Source: Dyella thiooxydans (GTDB lineage Bacteria; Pseudomonadota; Gammaproteobacteria; Xanthomonadales; Rhodanobacteraceae). From it: 64,000 nt of DNA. The position numbers and the translations under genes were made by a program. A model generated the notes under the pieces. The model searched no databases. It was not told the DNA's origin and worked only from the letters and a program-made list of their open reading frames with translations. The stretch spans positions 2,790,001-2,854,000 of the forward strand of contig NZ_CP014841.1 of NCBI RefSeq assembly GCF_001641285.1. Direction: 5' to 3'. Position 1 is the stretch's first letter. Each line of letters begins with the position of its first letter. Below are positions 20,373 to 30,233 of the stretch, piece after piece.

Positions 20373-21154
20373 GCGCGCTGGCCGTGGCGCGCCTGGAACT
20401 CCGTCGCCTGTTCGTCCGCCCGCTGGGCTGGGTGCTCGGCGCCCTCACGCTGGGCGAACTGGCCTGGCGCTTCGTCCTGCTGCTGGGCAACTTCCTCGCC
20501 GCCCAGGTGCGGCTGGCCGCGCTGCCGGCCGGGCCGGGCTACACCGATCTGGTGGCGGTGCCCCTGCTGAGCAGCCTGTTCACCGGCTCGCTGGTGCCGT
20601 TCGGGCTGACGGAACTGGCGCTTCTGGTGGTGCCGCTGCTGACCATGTCCAGCCTCGCCGGCGAACGCGGCAACGGCACCCTGCCGCTGCTGCTGGCCAC
20701 CGGCCAGTCGCCCGCCGGCATCGTGCTGGGCAAGTACCTGGCCACGCTGACGTGGCTTGTGCTGTGGCTGACGCTGGTGCTGGCGATGCCGCTGTCGCTG
20801 GCCCACGGCACCACGCTGGACTGGGGCAAGCTGGCCGCCGCGACGATCGGGCTGGTGCTGGTACTGGCGTTGCTCGCGGCGATCGGACTGGCCTGCTCGG
20901 CTTTCGCCTCGCATCCGGCGATCGCCGCCACCGCCGCGCTGGTGGTCGCGCTGGCGCTGTGCTGCGTGAACCTGGGCGCCCAGGCCGCCGGCGTGGACAG
21001 CGGGGTGATCCACTGGCTGGCACTGGGCACGCACCTGGAGCCGCTGCTGCGCGGACTGGTCGATAGCGGCGACGTGCTGTGGTTCGTCCTGCTCACCGCG
21101 CTGGCCCTGGCACTGGCCATCCGCCGCCTCGACGCCGACCGGGAGCGCGGCTGA
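20369..21154 (+). CDS. ABC-2 type transporter permease, GldF-like
   Basis: Integral membrane protein of 261 aa with about six helices. After an N-terminal amphipathic segment (VARLELRRLFVRPLG) come the motif-bearing LLTMSSLAGERGNGTLPLLLATG (ERxxGT, the usual signature of ABC-2 permeases) and four more hydrophobic segments. The ATG overlaps the ATPase stop (ATGA) and the stop overlaps the next start (TGATG), so it is translationally coupled on both sides. Confidence 0.87.
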   Translation: MSALAVARLELRRLFVRPLGWVLGALTLGELAWRFVLLLGNFLAAQVRLAALPAGPGYTDLVAVPLLSSLFTGSLVPFGLTELALLVVPLLTMSSLAGERGNGTLPLLLATGQSPAGIVLGKYLATLTWLVLWLTLVLAMPLSLAHGTTLDWGKLAAATIGLVLVLALLAAIGLACSAFASHPAIAATAALVVALALCCVNLGAQAAGVDSGVIHWLALGTHLEPLLRGLVDSGDVLWFVLLTALALALAIRRLDADRERG

Positions 21155-22503
21155 TGACGACGCTGCACCGCACCCTGCGCCGCCTCGACAGCTGGCTGTT
21201 CGCCGCGTTGGCGATCCTCGCCTTCGCAGCGGCTGGCTACCTCGCCACCCGCTACCACCACGTGGCGGACTGGACCCACGACGCCCGCGCCAGCCTGTCG
21301 AAGGAGAGCCGCGCGGTACTGGCCCGGCTGGACGGTCCGGTGGAGATCACCAGCTACGCCAATCCGCAGGGTCCACTGCGGCAGGGCATCGCCAGCTTCA
21401 TCGCACGCTACCAGCAGACCAAGCCGGACATCTCGCTGCGCTTCGTCGATCCGCAGCTCGACCCCGGCGCCATGCGCGAGAAAGGCATCACCGTCGACGG
21501 CGAGCTGGTGATCCGCTACCACGGCCGCGAGCAGCATCTGGACGACCTGTCCTCGGAAGCGCCGTTGACCAACGCGCTGGAACGCCTGGCCCGCGGCGGC
21601 GATCGCATCGTCGCCTTCGTCACCGGCGACGGCGAGCGCCGCGCCGACGGCCAGGCCAACGCCGACCTCGGCACCTTCATGCACCAGCTCGAAGGCCGCG
21701 GCATGCGCGCGGTGCCGCTGAACTTCGCCCAGGTCACCGCGGTACCGGAGCACACCGATCTGGTGGTGCTGGCCAGCCCCAGTGCACCGCTGCCGCCCGG
21801 TGGCGTGCAGGCGCTGGTGAACTACGTCGCCGACGGCGGCAACCTGTTGTGGCTGACCGACCCGCAGGGACCCCAGCCGCTGGGCAACGATCTCGGCCTG
21901 CAGCCGCTGGCCGATGCGCTGGGCGTCACGGTGCTGCCAGGCACGTTGTCCGATCCGTCCGGCAGCGCGCTCGGCCTGCACGATCCGCACATGATCGCGC
22001 TGGGGGACTATCCCGCGCAGGCGATCACCCGCGGCTTCACCCTGACCACGCTGTTCCCCGAGGTCGCCGCGCTGGCGGCGCACCCGGGCAGGGACTGGTC
22101 GGCGGTGCCGTTCCTGCGCTCGAACCCGCAGACGCGGATCGACACCGGCCAGCCGGACCTGGACAGCCAGCCCGGCCGGGCGCTGGATTTCGGCTTCGCG
22201 CTCAGCCGCCTCTCGCCCAGCCCGGCCAAGCGCGAGCAGCGTGCCGCGGTGGTCGGCGACGGCGACTTCCTCTCCAACACCTATCTCGGCAACGGCGGCA
22301 ACCGCGCACTGGGCGAGCGGCTGTTCGATTGGCTGCTCGGCGACGACGCGCTGGTGAACCTGCCGCCGCGCGGCGCGCCGGACCGTTTCCTGCAGCTGTC
22401 GCAGGGCGGACTGAACGCAGTGACCTTCGGTTTTCTCGCCGGACTGCCGCTGGCGCTGTTGCTGGTCGGCGGACTGGTGGTCTGGCGCCGGCGGCGGTAC
22501 TGA
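21154..22503 (+). CDS. GldG-family ABC-associated auxiliary protein
   Basis: Protein of 449 aa with one N-terminal membrane helix (WLFAALAILAFAAAGYLAT), a large periplasmic domain and one C-terminal helix (GFLAGLPLALLLVGGLVVW) followed by RRRRY. The periplasmic part is the ABC_transp_aux domain: VEITSYANPQGPLR, ISLRFVDPQLDPG, FVTGDGERR, LVVLASPSAPLPPGG and GNLLWLTDPQGP, where the last two resemble the GATase-like fold of GldG/IFT52-type proteins. It works with the neighbouring permease and ATPase; the substrate is unknown. Confidence 0.85.
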   Translation: MTTLHRTLRRLDSWLFAALAILAFAAAGYLATRYHHVADWTHDARASLSKESRAVLARLDGPVEITSYANPQGPLRQGIASFIARYQQTKPDISLRFVDPQLDPGAMREKGITVDGELVIRYHGREQHLDDLSSEAPLTNALERLARGGDRIVAFVTGDGERRADGQANADLGTFMHQLEGRGMRAVPLNFAQVTAVPEHTDLVVLASPSAPLPPGGVQALVNYVADGGNLLWLTDPQGPQPLGNDLGLQPLADALGVTVLPGTLSDPSGSALGLHDPHMIALGDYPAQAITRGFTLTTLFPEVAALAAHPGRDWSAVPFLRSNPQTRIDTGQPDLDSQPGRALDFGFALSRLSPSPAKREQRAAVVGDGDFLSNTYLGNGGNRALGERLFDWLLGDDALVNLPPRGAPDRFLQLSQGGLNAVTFGFLAGLPLALLLVGGLVVWRRRRY

Positions 22504-22506
22504 GCG

Positions 22507-23001
22507 ATGCGTCGCGCCGTTCGCCAGCGACTTGCACTGGTTCTTGTCGTCGCCGCGCTTGCCGTCACCGCGCTGTGGCAGTGGCGGCACGACGCGGCCG
22601 CGTCGCCGGCCACCCTGCTGCCGCTCGACCCGGACGCAATCACCCGCGTCACGCTGGCGCTGCCTGGCCATCCCACCGAGCGCTACGTGCGGCACGACGG
22701 CCACTGGTGGCGCGACGGCGAACCGCCGGTCGCGGCCGACGAGGGACGGCTGGAGCAGCTCACCGGCATCGCTGCCGCCCAGGCCCTTGCCTGGCGCCCG
22801 CTGTCCGACTTCGATCCGGCGAGGATCGGCCTGACCCATCCGGTCGCCACGCTCACCCTGGACGACCGCACGCTGCGCTTCGGCGACACCAGCGCCACCG
22901 GCCCGCTGCGCTACGTGCAGGTCGGCGACCGGGTGGCGCTGGTGCCGATCCTCGCCACGCCGCGCCCGCCGAAGCGCGACGCAATCCAGCTCCAGCCCTG
23001 A
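22507..23001 (+). CDS. DUF4340-like membrane-anchored protein
   Basis: Protein of 164 aa with an N-terminal signal anchor ([18 protein letters not shown]) and a periplasmic domain of about 140 residues containing [23 protein letters not shown] and [19 protein letters not shown]. This matches the beta-rich DUF4340 domain that usually ends GldG-type operons, although it is short for the family (often 300 aa or more), carrying roughly one repeat. Starts 3 bp after the GldG stop. Confidence 0.72.
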   Translation: MRRAVRQRLALVLVVAALAVTALWQWRHDAAASPATLLPLDPDAITRVTLALPGHPTERYVRHDGHWWRDGEPPVAADEGRLEQLTGIAAAQALAWRPLSDFDPARIGLTHPVATLTLDDRTLRFGDTSATGPLRYVQVGDRVALVPILATPRPPKRDAIQLQP

Positions 23002-23071
23002 GCCGCGCGGCTTGCCTGCGCGCCGGGACGCCCCATCTTCCCCCGCACTGACCTTTTCCGGAGCAAGCCCC

Positions 23072-24481
<1,410 letters not shown>

Positions 24482-24487
24482 GCTCCC

Positions 24488-24571
24488 GTAGGAGCGCAGC
24501 CTGTGCGCGAATGCTTCTGGCGTTGATGTAGATCGAGAGCAAAAGCGTTCGCGCACAAGGTGCGCTCCTAC
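24488..24571. repeat. REP doublet (GTAGGAGCGCA type)
   Basis: Two copies in inverted orientation: GTAGGAGCGCAGCCTGTGCG... from 24488 and its near-complement ending ...GTGCGCTCCTAC at 24571, with about 25 bp between. This is the REPIN layout (heads GTAGGAGC at the outside). It lies between gnd and mutM. Two related elements are at 25435-25515 and 50323-50390. Confidence 0.82.
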
Positions 24572-24597
24572 CCGTCACCATTGCCCCCTCCGCCTTT

Positions 24598-25425
24598 ATG
24601 CCTGAACTCCCCGAAGTCGAAACCACCCGCCGCGGCATCGCCCCGCACCTGGTCGGCCGGCGCATCGGCGCGGTGACGCTGCGTCGGCCGGATCTGCGCT
24701 GGCCGATTCCGCGCGAGGTGGCCGAGCTGCTGCCCGGGCAGGTCATCGAGTCGGTGGAGCGACGGGCGAAGTACCTGCTGCTGCGCACGGAGATCGGCAG
24801 CGCCCTGCTGCATCTGGGCATGAGCGGTGTGCTGCGCGTGCTGCCGCCGGACGCGCCGGTCAACACGCACGACCATGTGGACATCGCCATCGATGCGGCG
24901 CCAAACAAGCCGGCGCGCGTGCTGCGCTTCACCGACCCGCGCCGCTTCGGCTGCCTGCTGTGGCAGTGGCCGGGCGAAACGCACAACCTGCTCGCCACGC
25001 TGGGACCGGAGCCACTGACCGACGACTTCGACGGTGACCTGCTGTGGCGTCTCTCACGCGGCCGCAGCGCCGCGGTAAAGCTGTTCATCATGGACAACGC
25101 GGTGGTGGTCGGCGTGGGCAACATCTACGCCAGCGAGGCGCTGTTCGCCGCCGGCATCGATCCGCGCAAGCCCGCCGGCAGCATCTCGCGCGCCCGCTAC
25201 GCGCGGCTCGCCGGCGAGATCAAGCGCATCCTCGGCTGGGCGATCGAGCGCGGCGGCACCACGCTGCGCGACTTCCTCAACCCGGACGGCGCACCGGGCT
25301 ATTTCTTCCGCGAACTGTTCGTCTATGGCCGCGCCGGCGAACCGTGCCGGTCCTGCGGCGCGACGATCCGCCAGGCCACGCTGGGGCAGCGCTCGACTTT
25401 CTGGTGCCCGCGCTGCCAGAAGTGA
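24598..25425 (+). CDS. mutM: Formamidopyrimidine-DNA glycosylase
   Basis: Bifunctional glycosylase/AP lyase that removes 8-oxoguanine and FaPy; 275 aa. The N-terminal catalytic PELPEVET (Pro1 after Met removal, Glu2, Glu5) is intact, as are the conserved Lys (RRAKYLLL), the H2TH motif region [12 protein letters not shown], and the zinc finger CRSCG...CPRC at the C-terminus. Starts 27 bp after the REP doublet. Confidence 0.97.
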   Translation: MPELPEVETTRRGIAPHLVGRRIGAVTLRRPDLRWPIPREVAELLPGQVIESVERRAKYLLLRTEIGSALLHLGMSGVLRVLPPDAPVNTHDHVDIAIDAAPNKPARVLRFTDPRRFGCLLWQWPGETHNLLATLGPEPLTDDFDGDLLWRLSRGRSAAVKLFIMDNAVVVGVGNIYASEALFAAGIDPRKPAGSISRARYARLAGEIKRILGWAIERGGTTLRDFLNPDGAPGYFFRELFVYGRAGEPCRSCGATIRQATLGQRSTFWCPRCQK

Positions 25426-25434
25426 CCTACCTCG

Positions 25435-25515
25435 GTAGGAGCCCGCTGGCGGGCGATGCGCCTGCTCCTGATCCACATCGAAGCCGAAAAGCATCGCCCG
25501 CCAGCGGGCTCCTAC
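25435..25515. repeat. REP doublet (GTAGGAGCCCGC type), perfect arms
   Basis: Arms 25435-25459 and 25491-25515 are exact reverse complements (25 of 25), beginning GTAGGAGCCCGCTGGCGGGC. The central 31 bp is unrelated sequence. Each arm also contains its own hairpin (CCCGCTGGCGGG). It sits between the convergent mutM and 25538-26305 genes and could also stop transcription. Confidence 0.88.
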
Positions 25516-25537
25516 GTCCGGAAGCGAACAGGCAACG

Positions 25538-26305
25538 TCAGACCGGCCAGCGGAATTCCACGAAGCTGTTGTTGAAGTCCGGATGCTCCGGACCGCCGCC
25601 CAGGCGCGCGACCAGATCCTCGGGCAGGCCCGGGATCTCGACCTGCTGGCCATCCTGGAAACGACCGCCGAGTACTTCCAGCTCCACCAGGCGCTCGCAC
25701 AGGCTGCCGGCGAGGTTGACCTGGGCATCCGGCACGTCGCGCAGGCTGAAATCGGGACGACCGAACTTGCGCATGCCGCGGGTGTGGATCCAGCTGCGGC
25801 CGGCTTCGGACTCGGCGTCGCGCAGGATCAGCAGGTGGCTGCGGATCGGTGCGCCGTCCGGCACCAGGTAGCGGCGGCGCCAGCCATCGGCATCGAACAG
25901 CGAGACGATCTGCGGATCGAGCACGGCCACGCCACCGATATCGAGCAGGCCCGCGATCACGCCCATCACGTCGCGCAGGTAGCCGGTATCCGGCTGGTCG
26001 GGCAGGCGACCGCGCACCACCAGCACCTGCGGTGCGTCCACGGCAGCACGGTAGGCTTCGGGCGCCTCCTCCTTGAACAGCTTGCCCATGCTTCCGCCGA
26101 GCGGATAACCCTCCCACGCGCGCAACTCGTGGTGATGGTGGTTGGTGGAGGTGATGCCCTCGGGCAGGCCTGGGCTGCCGTAGTCCTGCGAAGGCACGCG
26201 CACCGCCTCGAAGTTTCCGAACACGTAGAACTGCAGCAGGATCTCCTCGTCGTTCGGCTGCCAGTGCGGGCGGGCCCAGGCGGGCAGGGACATCGTCGGG
26301 CTCAT
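25538..26305 (-). CDS. Unrecognised protein, 255 aa
   Basis: No family recognised. The sequence is soluble-looking with no signal peptide or membrane segment. Visible features are a HHHHELRAWEGYPLGG stretch near 56, a central hydrophobic GVIAGLLDIGGVAVLDPQIV, and a distinctive WIHTRGMRKFGRPDFSL near 170, with a short Pro/Gly-rich C-terminus. Codon use matches its neighbours and the frame is open with the same base composition as nearby genes, so it is a real gene. It lies 61 bp downstream of tdk start-to-stop on the same strand and may be co-transcribed with it; that gives no clear functional hint. Confidence 0.7.
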   Translation of the reverse strand: MSPTMSLPAWARPHWQPNDEEILLQFYVFGNFEAVRVPSQDYGSPGLPEGITSTNHHHHELRAWEGYPLGGSMGKLFKEEAPEAYRAAVDAPQVLVVRGRLPDQPDTGYLRDVMGVIAGLLDIGGVAVLDPQIVSLFDADGWRRRYLVPDGAPIRSHLLILRDAESEAGRSWIHTRGMRKFGRPDFSLRDVPDAQVNLAGSLCERLVELEVLGGRFQDGQQVEIPGLPEDLVARLGGGPEHPDFNNSFVEFRWPV

Positions 26306-26366
26306 CGGAAATCCTTTCGGTAAACGTGCAAGTGTGGGAACAGCGATGTAGCCATCGCGCGAAGGC

Positions 26367-26993
26367 CTACTCGCCCAGCGGAAGCACGCTCTGCTGCAGC
26401 TCGATGCTGCCGCTGCCTTCGGTGATCTTCTTGAACTCCGCGCGGCTGACCGAGACGTAGCGGTCGTTGCCGCCGATCTCCACCTGCGGACCTTCGGTCA
26501 CCGCGCGGCCGCTTTCGTCCACGCGCACCACCATGGTCGCCTTGCGTCCGGTGTGGCAGATCGTCTTGATCTCTTCCAGGTTGTCGGCCCAGGCCAGCAG
26601 GTGCCGGCTGCCCTCGAACAGCTCGCCGCGGAAGTCGGTGCGCAGTCCATAGGCGAGCACCGGGATGTTGAGCCGGTCGACCACGTCGCTGATCTGCCAG
26701 ACCTGCGCCTTGGTGAGGAACTGCGCCTCGTCGACGAACACGCAATGCAGCGCACCGCGCGCGCCGATGTCGCGCTCGACCATGGCAAGCAGGTTTTCCT
26801 CGCTGCTGAAACGCCGCGCGTTGGCCTTCAGGCCGATCCGCGAAGCCACCACTCCCTCGCCGAAGCGGTCGTCCAGCGCCGGCGTGAGGATCAGCGTGCG
26901 CATGCCGCGCTCGTGGTAGTTGTACGCGCTCTGCAGCAGCGTGGTGGTCTTGCCGGCATTCATTGCCGAGTAATAGAAATAGAGCTTGGCCAT
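26367..26993 (-). CDS. tdk: Thymidine kinase (type II)
   Basis: Phosphorylates thymidine in the salvage pathway; 208 aa. Start [16 protein letters not shown] gives the P-loop at about 9-16; FVDEAQFL holds the Walker B/catalytic Glu (the second E. coli Cys is Ala here), and [15 protein letters not shown] and RYVSVSR follow. In E. coli Tdk four residues hold a structural zinc; here the corresponding positions read CHT, and SRAE in place of CxxC and CxxH, so only one cysteine remains. The lid and nucleoside-binding residues look intact, so the enzyme is probably active. Confidence 0.95.
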   Translation of the reverse strand: MAKLYFYYSAMNAGKTTTLLQSAYNYHERGMRTLILTPALDDRFGEGVVASRIGLKANARRFSSEENLLAMVERDIGARGALHCVFVDEAQFLTKAQVWQISDVVDRLNIPVLAYGLRTDFRGELFEGSRHLLAWADNLEEIKTICHTGRKATMVVRVDESGRAVTEGPQVEIGGNDRYVSVSRAEFKKITEGSGSIELQQSVLPLGE

Positions 26994-27048
26994 GGGCGCG
27001 GAATCGGGCGAAACGATCCGGCATGGTAGCCGACCGCGCCTCGTGCGA

Positions 27049-28251
27049 TCAGCCCGCCGGAAGCCCGAACAGCACCACCACCCCGGCCAGCACCGCGCCC
27101 AGCCCATACACCGCCCGCAGCCAGGGCCTGCCGCCGGCCAGTGCCACCGCCAGCACGCACTGCAGCGCGTAGTACACGGCGAAGGCGCGGCTGGCGATCG
27201 CGATGATGCCGAACAGGTTGGCCATCCAGGTCAGGGCGATCGCCACCACCACGATCGCCACGTAGGCCCGGCGCGGCGGCAGCCGCTCGGACAACTCGGC
27301 CAGCAGGCCGCCGGCCCCGCCCATGTCGGCGACCGCCGCCGACAGCTGCGAGGCGACCGCTGCCAGCACCAGCAGTGGCCCGAGCAGCGGGCCGACCCGG
27401 CCGAGGATGTCGATGATCTCGGTCTCCTCCACCGCCGCGCCCGCGTGGCCCGCCGGTACGTGTGGCAGCAGCAGGGCGATGAAGGCGACATAGATCGCAG
27501 TCGACAGCCCCTGCGCCCAGCGCATGCTGCGTACGCGCAAGGCAGCCGGGTAGTCGCGGCCGAGGAAGCGCGAAGTCTCGAAGCCCTGCACCAGGATCAC
27601 GCAGCCCAGCAGCACGCGCAGCTCGTGCCAGCCCGGATGCCGCGCCGGCAGCGCCACCGCCCGCACCGACGGGACCGCCATCCACACAGCGGCCAGCGCC
27701 GCCAGCACACCGGCGATCACCGCGAGCTTGAAGCTCACCGCGTAGACCTCCAACCGCTCGACCCCGCGGAAACCGCGGAACCAGCCCAGCGCACCGACGC
27801 CGGCAAGGATCGCCGTGGTCACCATCCTCGCCAGGTCGGGCGACACCACGCCGAAGCCCTTCAGCAGGAAGGCGCCCAGCAGGTTGAGGTAGTAGGCCAC
27901 CGAGATGAAATAGGCCAGGGACAGGCCGAGCTCGGAGAAGCGATCGAGCTTCCGCAGCGAGCCGGCCCGGCCGCTGTCGGACAGGGGTTCGGCATGGACG
28001 ATGTTGAAGCGCACCGCGCTGCCGAACAGCCAGGCCAGCGCGCACAGGCTGGCCATCGCCAGCGCCGCCCCACGCCCGGCCACGTCGGCCAGGATTGGCC
28101 CCACCACCAGGAAGCCCGATCCGATGATCGAGGCCAGCGGCGTCACCGTGGCGCGCCAGCCGTCGCGACGACGCGTGCCCGGCGCCAGCAGCAGGGCCAG
28201 TGCCGGCGCAAGTACGAGCAACGCAATGACGTCGAGGAGCTGGGGAGTCAT
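27049..28251 (-). CDS. APC-superfamily-like membrane transporter
   Basis: Integral membrane protein of 400 aa with about eleven hydrophobic segments. The N-terminal half contains [18 protein letters not shown], which resembles the helix-1 GSG motif of amino-acid/polyamine transporters, and [19 protein letters not shown] 28251 was chosen: the open frame runs further up, but this start begins at the first helix. I would not name the substrate. Other possibilities are an uncharacterised permease family outside APC. Confidence 0.6.
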   Translation of the reverse strand: MTPQLLDVIALLVLAPALALLLAPGTRRRDGWRATVTPLASIIGSGFLVVGPILADVAGRGAALAMASLCALAWLFGSAVRFNIVHAEPLSDSGRAGSLRKLDRFSELGLSLAYFISVAYYLNLLGAFLLKGFGVVSPDLARMVTTAILAGVGALGWFRGFRGVERLEVYAVSFKLAVIAGVLAALAAVWMAVPSVRAVALPARHPGWHELRVLLGCVILVQGFETSRFLGRDYPAALRVRSMRWAQGLSTAIYVAFIALLLPHVPAGHAGAAVEETEIIDILGRVGPLLGPLLVLAAVASQLSAAVADMGGAGGLLAELSERLPPRRAYVAIVVVAIALTWMANLFGIIAIASRAFAVYYALQCVLAVALAGGRPWLRAVYGLGAVLAGVVVLFGLPAG

Positions 28252-28394
28252 GCCGGGCCCGCGGGCAAAACACAAAAGCATAGCGGGCCGGTCGGTGATG
28301 GCCCACATCGCCCGCCCCGCGGCCGGCCCCTCTCCGGCCAACAGCTGTCGTGGACGACCACGACAGCCACGCATGGATCAGCGCGCAGGCAAAT

Positions 28395-29594
28395 TCAGGC
28401 CGCCTCGGCCTGCCGCGCGGCAACCAGCGCCCGGGCGAGATCCGCCCACAGGTCGTCGACGTGCTCGATGCCCACCGACAGCCGCATCAGCCCCGGGGTG
28501 ATGCCGCAGTGCTGCTGGGTCTGCGCATCGACCACGCGATGGGTCAGTCCGGCCGGATGCTGGATCAGCGTATCCACCGAACCCAGGCTCACCGCCGGCG
28601 TGGCCAATCGCACCGCCCCCATTACCGCGGCGGCCGCCGTATGGCCGCCGTGCAGCTCGAACGCGAGCAGGCTGCCCGGCCCGCGCATCTGGGTGCCGAC
28701 CAGGTGGGCGTTGGCCACCGTACCGAGCCCGGGGTAGCTGACCCTGGCCACCGCCGGGTGCGCGGCCAGCCGCTCGGCGATGCGGCGGGCGTTCTCCTGC
28801 GCCTGGCGCACGCGCAGCCCCAGCGTCGGCAGGCCGCGATGCAGCAGGTAGGCACCCAGCGGATGCAGCAGGCCGCCGGTAGCGGCGCGCACCTGGCGCA
28901 GCACCTGCGCCCACTCCGCGTCGCAGGCCACCACGCCGGCGATCACGTCGCCGTGCCCGCCGAGGAACTTGGTCGCGCTGTGCAGCACCAGCCGGGCGCC
29001 CAGTTCCGCCGGCTGCTGCAGCACCGGGGTGGCGAAGGTGGAGTCCACCAGCACCGGCACTGAACCGGCGGCGCGGACCACGGCGGCGATGTCGATCAGG
29101 TCGAGGGTGGGATTGGCCGGGGTCTCGATCACCACCATCGCGGTGTCGGCGTCGATCGCCCCGGCGAGGATCTCCGCCGTCACCCAGCGCACCGGAATGC
29201 CGAGCAGGCCGGAATCGAGCAGGTGGTGGCTGGTGCCGTACAGCGGACGCATCGCCAGCACGTGCTTGCCGCGCTGGCCGGCGGCGAGCAGGCAGGCCGA
29301 CATCGCCGCCATGCCGGAGCCGAACGCCACCGCGTCGCTAGTGCCCTCGAGCCGGGCCATCGCGGCCTCGAAGCGGGCCACGGTCGGATTGAACAGTCGG
29401 GCGTAGATCGGGTTGGCGGCGCTGGCCGCCCCGCCGACCAGGGCGTCGAAGCTGGCCGTGCCCTGCTCCAGGTCACGCACCGGGTAGGTGGTGGACAGGT
29501 CCAGCGGCGGCGCGTGCACGCCCAGCTCGGCGAAGTCCTCGCGTCCGGCGTGGACGGCCAGGGTGTCCGGATGGGTGGCGTGGTCGTGGCGCAT
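28395..29594 (-). CDS. PLP-dependent gamma-lyase / cystathionine gamma-synthase family enzyme
   Basis: Trans-sulfuration enzyme family (Cys/Met metabolism PLP enzymes), 399 aa. Features: YARLFNPTV (the family's Y-x-R substrate loop), SGMAAMSACLL, the Asp in VIETPANPTLDL, the PLP lysine in HSATKFLGGHGDV, and the C-terminal GLMRLSVGIEH. Methionine gamma-lyase, cystathionine gamma-synthase and beta-lyase share this motif set. The strongest clue is genomic: it is divergent from an Lrp-type regulator with a perfect palindrome between them, the same layout as mdeA-mdeR of pseudomonads, which would favour methionine gamma-lyase. Ribosome site GAGGGCAGGA. Confidence 0.88.
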   Translation of the reverse strand: MRHDHATHPDTLAVHAGREDFAELGVHAPPLDLSTTYPVRDLEQGTASFDALVGGAASAANPIYARLFNPTVARFEAAMARLEGTSDAVAFGSGMAAMSACLLAAGQRGKHVLAMRPLYGTSHHLLDSGLLGIPVRWVTAEILAGAIDADTAMVVIETPANPTLDLIDIAAVVRAAGSVPVLVDSTFATPVLQQPAELGARLVLHSATKFLGGHGDVIAGVVACDAEWAQVLRQVRAATGGLLHPLGAYLLHRGLPTLGLRVRQAQENARRIAERLAAHPAVARVSYPGLGTVANAHLVGTQMRGPGSLLAFELHGGHTAAAAVMGAVRLATPAVSLGSVDTLIQHPAGLTHRVVDAQTQQHCGITPGLMRLSVGIEHVDDLWADLARALVAARQAEAA

Positions 29595-29659
29595 GGTCCT
29601 GCCCTCTGATTCGCGAAATGGTCTCGAGGGTAGAACCGAGACGGCACGAGGCGGAACAC

Positions 29660-29678
29660 TTCCGAACATTCTTCGGAA
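29660..29678. promoter_or_regulatory. Perfect palindrome, operator candidate for the Lrp-type regulator
   Basis: TTCCGAA-N5-TTCGGAA, seven-base arms exactly complementary, spacer CATTC. It lies 13 bp upstream of the Lrp gene ATG and 65 bp from the start of the divergent PLP enzyme. The position and symmetry suit autoregulation and control of the divergent gene. Confidence 0.55.
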
Positions 29679-29691
29679 ATGGGCGCAAACC

Positions 29692-30168
29692 ATGCATCTG
29701 GACCGAACCGACTTCGCCATCCTGCGCGAGTTGCGGAAGAACGCGCGGCTGCCCAACAAGACCCTGGCCGAGCGCCTCGGGGTGGCGCCGTCCACCGCGC
29801 TGGAGCGGGTGCGCCGGCTGCGCGCCGCCGGTGCGATCCAGGGCTTCCATGCCGAGATCGACCCGCGCGCGGCGGGCATCGGGCTGCAGGCGATGATCAG
29901 CGTGCGGCTAGCCCGCCACGCGCGCGGCGACGTGGATGCCTTCCACGCCTACCTGCTGACCTTGCGCGAGGTGCTGAGCTTCTACCACGTGGCCGGCGCC
30001 AACGATTACCTGGTGCACGTGGCGGTGCGCGACAGCGACCACCTGCGCGATTTCGCGCTGGACGCCTTCACCACCCGGCCGGAGGTGTCGCACATCGAAA
30101 CCAGCCTGATCTTCAGCTTCCGTCGCAACCCGGACCTGCCGGTCTACCGCGACGCGGACGAGCCCTGA
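29692..30168 (+). CDS. Lrp/AsnC-family transcriptional regulator
   Basis: Amino-acid-responsive regulator of 158 aa. N-terminal HTH: DFAILRELRKNARLPNKTLAERLGVAPSTALERVRRL (the recognition helix is in VAPSTALERVRRL), then a linker and the RAM (ligand-binding) domain with FYHVAGANDYLVHVAV and HIETSLIF. Divergent from the PLP enzyme with a perfect palindrome between. By analogy with mdeR it probably activates or represses that gene in response to an amino acid. Confidence 0.9.
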   Translation: MHLDRTDFAILRELRKNARLPNKTLAERLGVAPSTALERVRRLRAAGAIQGFHAEIDPRAAGIGLQAMISVRLARHARGDVDAFHAYLLTLREVLSFYHVAGANDYLVHVAVRDSDHLRDFALDAFTTRPEVSHIETSLIFSFRRNPDLPVYRDADEP

Positions 30169-30233
30169 GCCGGCACAGGGCTCTGCTACCATCGCCCGGC
30201 CCGCGCTGCGGCGCGTCCGCTGTTCCGAATCCG

